Below, piece after piece: positions 6,829 to 7,847 of a stretch of 7,847 nt of DNA. Position numbers and translations under genes: made by a program. The stretch covers positions 1 through 7,847 of the forward strand of contig JBCDBL010000156.1 of NCBI GenBank assembly GCA_039183635.1, in the 5' to 3' direction. Numbering within the stretch: position 1 is the first letter of the stretch; each line of letters starts with the position of its first letter. The notes under the pieces were generated by a model. It made no database searches, had not been told where the DNA came from, and was given only the letters and a program-made list of their open reading frames with translations. The DNA comes from JBCDBL01 sp039183635. GTDB taxonomy: Bacteria > Pseudomonadota > Alphaproteobacteria > Caulobacterales > Parvularculaceae.

Positions 6829-6898
6829 TTTTAGAGCGTGTTGCGTAAAAGCGGATACCGGTTTTCTCGCAAAAGACACGCGTAAACAAAGACCTAGC
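6829..6898. repeat. interspersed palindromic repeat, copy 2 (truncated by the IS)
   Basis: It aligns with copy 1 at 1859: TTTTAGAGCGTGTTGCG matches TTCTAGGGCGTATCGCG, and CCGGTTTTCTCGCAAAAG is identical. Both then reach AAACAAAGACC, copy 2 after a deletion of about a dozen bases that removes the small TCGAAC hairpin. Copy 1 continues with the 9-bp inverted repeat, whereas copy 2 stops at ACCTAGC, where the insertion sequence begins. The missing half should lie beyond the far end of the insertion sequence. Confidence 0.75.
6893..6898. other. likely IS481 target site (CCTAGC, NCTAGN type)
   Basis: The six bases directly before the insertion-sequence end read CCTAGC. IS481 itself is known to prefer NCTAGN and to duplicate 6 bp. 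The TAG of this site, read on the minus strand, is the stop codon of the transposase frame. The second copy of the duplication would be outside the window. Confidence 0.55.
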
Positions 6899-7846
6899 TG
6901 TGGAGGCTCAATAGGTTGTCCCGACTCAATCCGAGTCGACTGATAGGCGTTTGATCTTTTATACCGCTGTGGGGGCGGTGCCAATTATAAAGATGCGACC
7001 ATAGCGGCAGGTCAGCGGCGCGTTGATCGGAAGTGTCGTAGGCTCTGGTGTACGCCCATTCTCTGAGCGCCGTCTGAATGAAGCGTTCCGCCTTACCGTT
7101 GGTTTTCGGCGTATACGGTTTTGTTCTGATGTGTTTGATCTTGAGATCGCGGCACGCTTTGGCGAACGCCCTCGATTTGTAGCACGAGCCGTTGTCGGTC
7201 ATGACCCGCTCGACCCTGACGCCAAGCTTTCGATACCAGGCGACAGCGGCTTTGAGATGGGCGATGGCGCTGACGGCCTTTTCATTCGGATGGATCTGGC
7301 TGAATGACAGGCGCGAGTGATCGTCGATGGCGACGTGAACATATTCCCAGCCATAGCCGCCCTCTTTCCGGGCGCGCGGATTTGACTGGCGGGTGCGCTC
7401 GCCGGTGATGCGGTGGCCTGTACGTTCGAACCGGCCAAGCTTTTTGATGTCGAGATGAATGATCTCGCCGGGCGTCTTGCGTTCGTAGCGGCGCACAGGC
7501 TCAGCGGGCGCGAGATCTTTCAGTCGGCTTAGCCCGGCGCGTCTGAGAACCCGGCTGACCGTCGCCGGCGACACGCCCGTCTCGCGGGCGATGTGCTTGC
7601 CGGTCCAGCGCCGGCGACGCAGCAAGATGATCCGGGTTGACGGTTTTCACGGGCGTTGGCCTGCGCAGCTTATTCGGCCGTGACGACCGGTCCTGCAATC
7701 CAGCCGCGCCTTGCACCTTATAACGCGCCAGCCATTTGCGCGCCGTCCGCGGGCAAACGCCTGCGGCGCGGGCGGCGGCCTGCGGCGTCTTGCCCGCTCA
7801 GCATCATCTTCACTATCCGTTCTCGACCCAGCGGCGTTAAACGAGC
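6894..7846 (-). pseudogene. IS481 transposase with two frameshifts (5' end outside window)
   Basis: The product is a DDE transposase of about 322 residues if repaired, normal for IS481. Reading from 7846 downward: ARLTPLGRERIVKMMLSGQ, a frameshift at 7790-7791 (an extra base), then TPQAAARAAGVCPRTARKW (first helix-turn-helix), the conserved GLQDRSSRPNKLRRPTPVK, a second extra base at 7634-7636 (CCC where CC is expected), then WTGKHIARETGVSPATVSR (second helix-turn-helix) and the rve catalytic core. In the 243-residue frame that starts at 7625 the catalytic triad is Asp59 (IHLDIKK), Asp144 (VMTDNGS) and Glu180 (GKAERFIQT), with 35 residues between the last two. The catalytic core is intact, but the two indels separate it from the N-terminal DNA-binding part, so the copy is probably dead in cis. 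It ends LLSLHS, then TAG in the flanking target. Confidence 0.9.
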
Positions 7847-7847
7847 A
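6899..7847 (-). mobile_element. IS481-family insertion sequence (one end outside window)
   Basis: The element starts at TGTGGAGGCTCAATAGG (6899 on), a TGT-type end as expected for IS481, and runs past the window edge. It carries one transposase gene on the minus strand that fills nearly its whole length; only about six codons and the far inverted repeat are expected beyond base 7847. The DNA looks more GC-rich than the preceding hydrolase gene, consistent with separate origin. The exact boundary at 6899 is inferred from the end of repeat homology and the TGT start; the opposite inverted repeat is not visible to confirm it. Confidence 0.75.

Noticed and set aside
7023..7307. 94-residue plus-strand open frame opposite the transposase
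   Set aside because: Antisense shadow of the rve core; no domain or start signal.
7501..7716. Separate 71-residue minus-strand protein with GLQDRSSRPNKLRRPTPVK
   Set aside because: It is the middle piece of the frameshifted IS481 transposase, not an independent gene.

Overview
The window looks like chromosomal DNA of an alphaproteobacterium, possibly a marine or soil lineage, of moderate GC content. The assignment rests on three things: the LpdV-like dihydrolipoyl dehydrogenase paired with a branched-chain-type E2; a BKACE enzyme closest to the subfamily I associate with rhizobia and Rhodobacter relatives; and a short interspersed repeat (core around CCGGTTTTCTCGCAAAAG) of a style common in that class. 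No rRNA gene or intact tRNA fixes the taxon.

Layout. (1) 1-1646 is the end of a 2-oxoacid dehydrogenase operon: the C-terminus of the E2 acyltransferase, then a complete E3, joined by a 4-nt ATGA overlap. (2) 1647-2270 is a decayed intergenic stretch. It holds the remnant of a YciA-type acyl-CoA thioesterase gene, a copy of an interspersed palindromic repeat, a degenerate tRNA-Lys-like piece and a 16-bp tandem duplication. (3) 2271-3865 is a translationally coupled pair: a two-module glyoxalase-like (VOC) protein and an aspartate/glutamate-type racemase. (4) 3866-4143 is a spacer that probably carries a promoter. (5) 4144-6755 is a second pair: a BKACE (beta-keto acid cleavage) enzyme, then a membrane-anchored alpha/beta-hydrolase of the PAF-acetylhydrolase/dienelactone-hydrolase type. 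(6) 6756-6898 is a spacer with a second, truncated copy of the repeat. (7) 6899-7847 is an IS481-family insertion sequence on the minus strand, cut by the window end, whose transposase is broken by two single-base insertions.

How the parts fit. The E2/E3 pair makes acyl-CoA from branched-chain 2-oxoacids. BKACE consumes a beta-keto acid plus acetyl-CoA and gives acetoacetate plus a new CoA thioester. The racemase, VOC protein and membrane hydrolase are plausible feeders of a catabolic route, but the substrate cannot be read from sequence. No defence system, CRISPR array or obviously new machinery is present. The best structural story is the IS481 element, which appears to have inserted at a CTAG inside the second repeat copy and to take its transposase stop codon from that target site.
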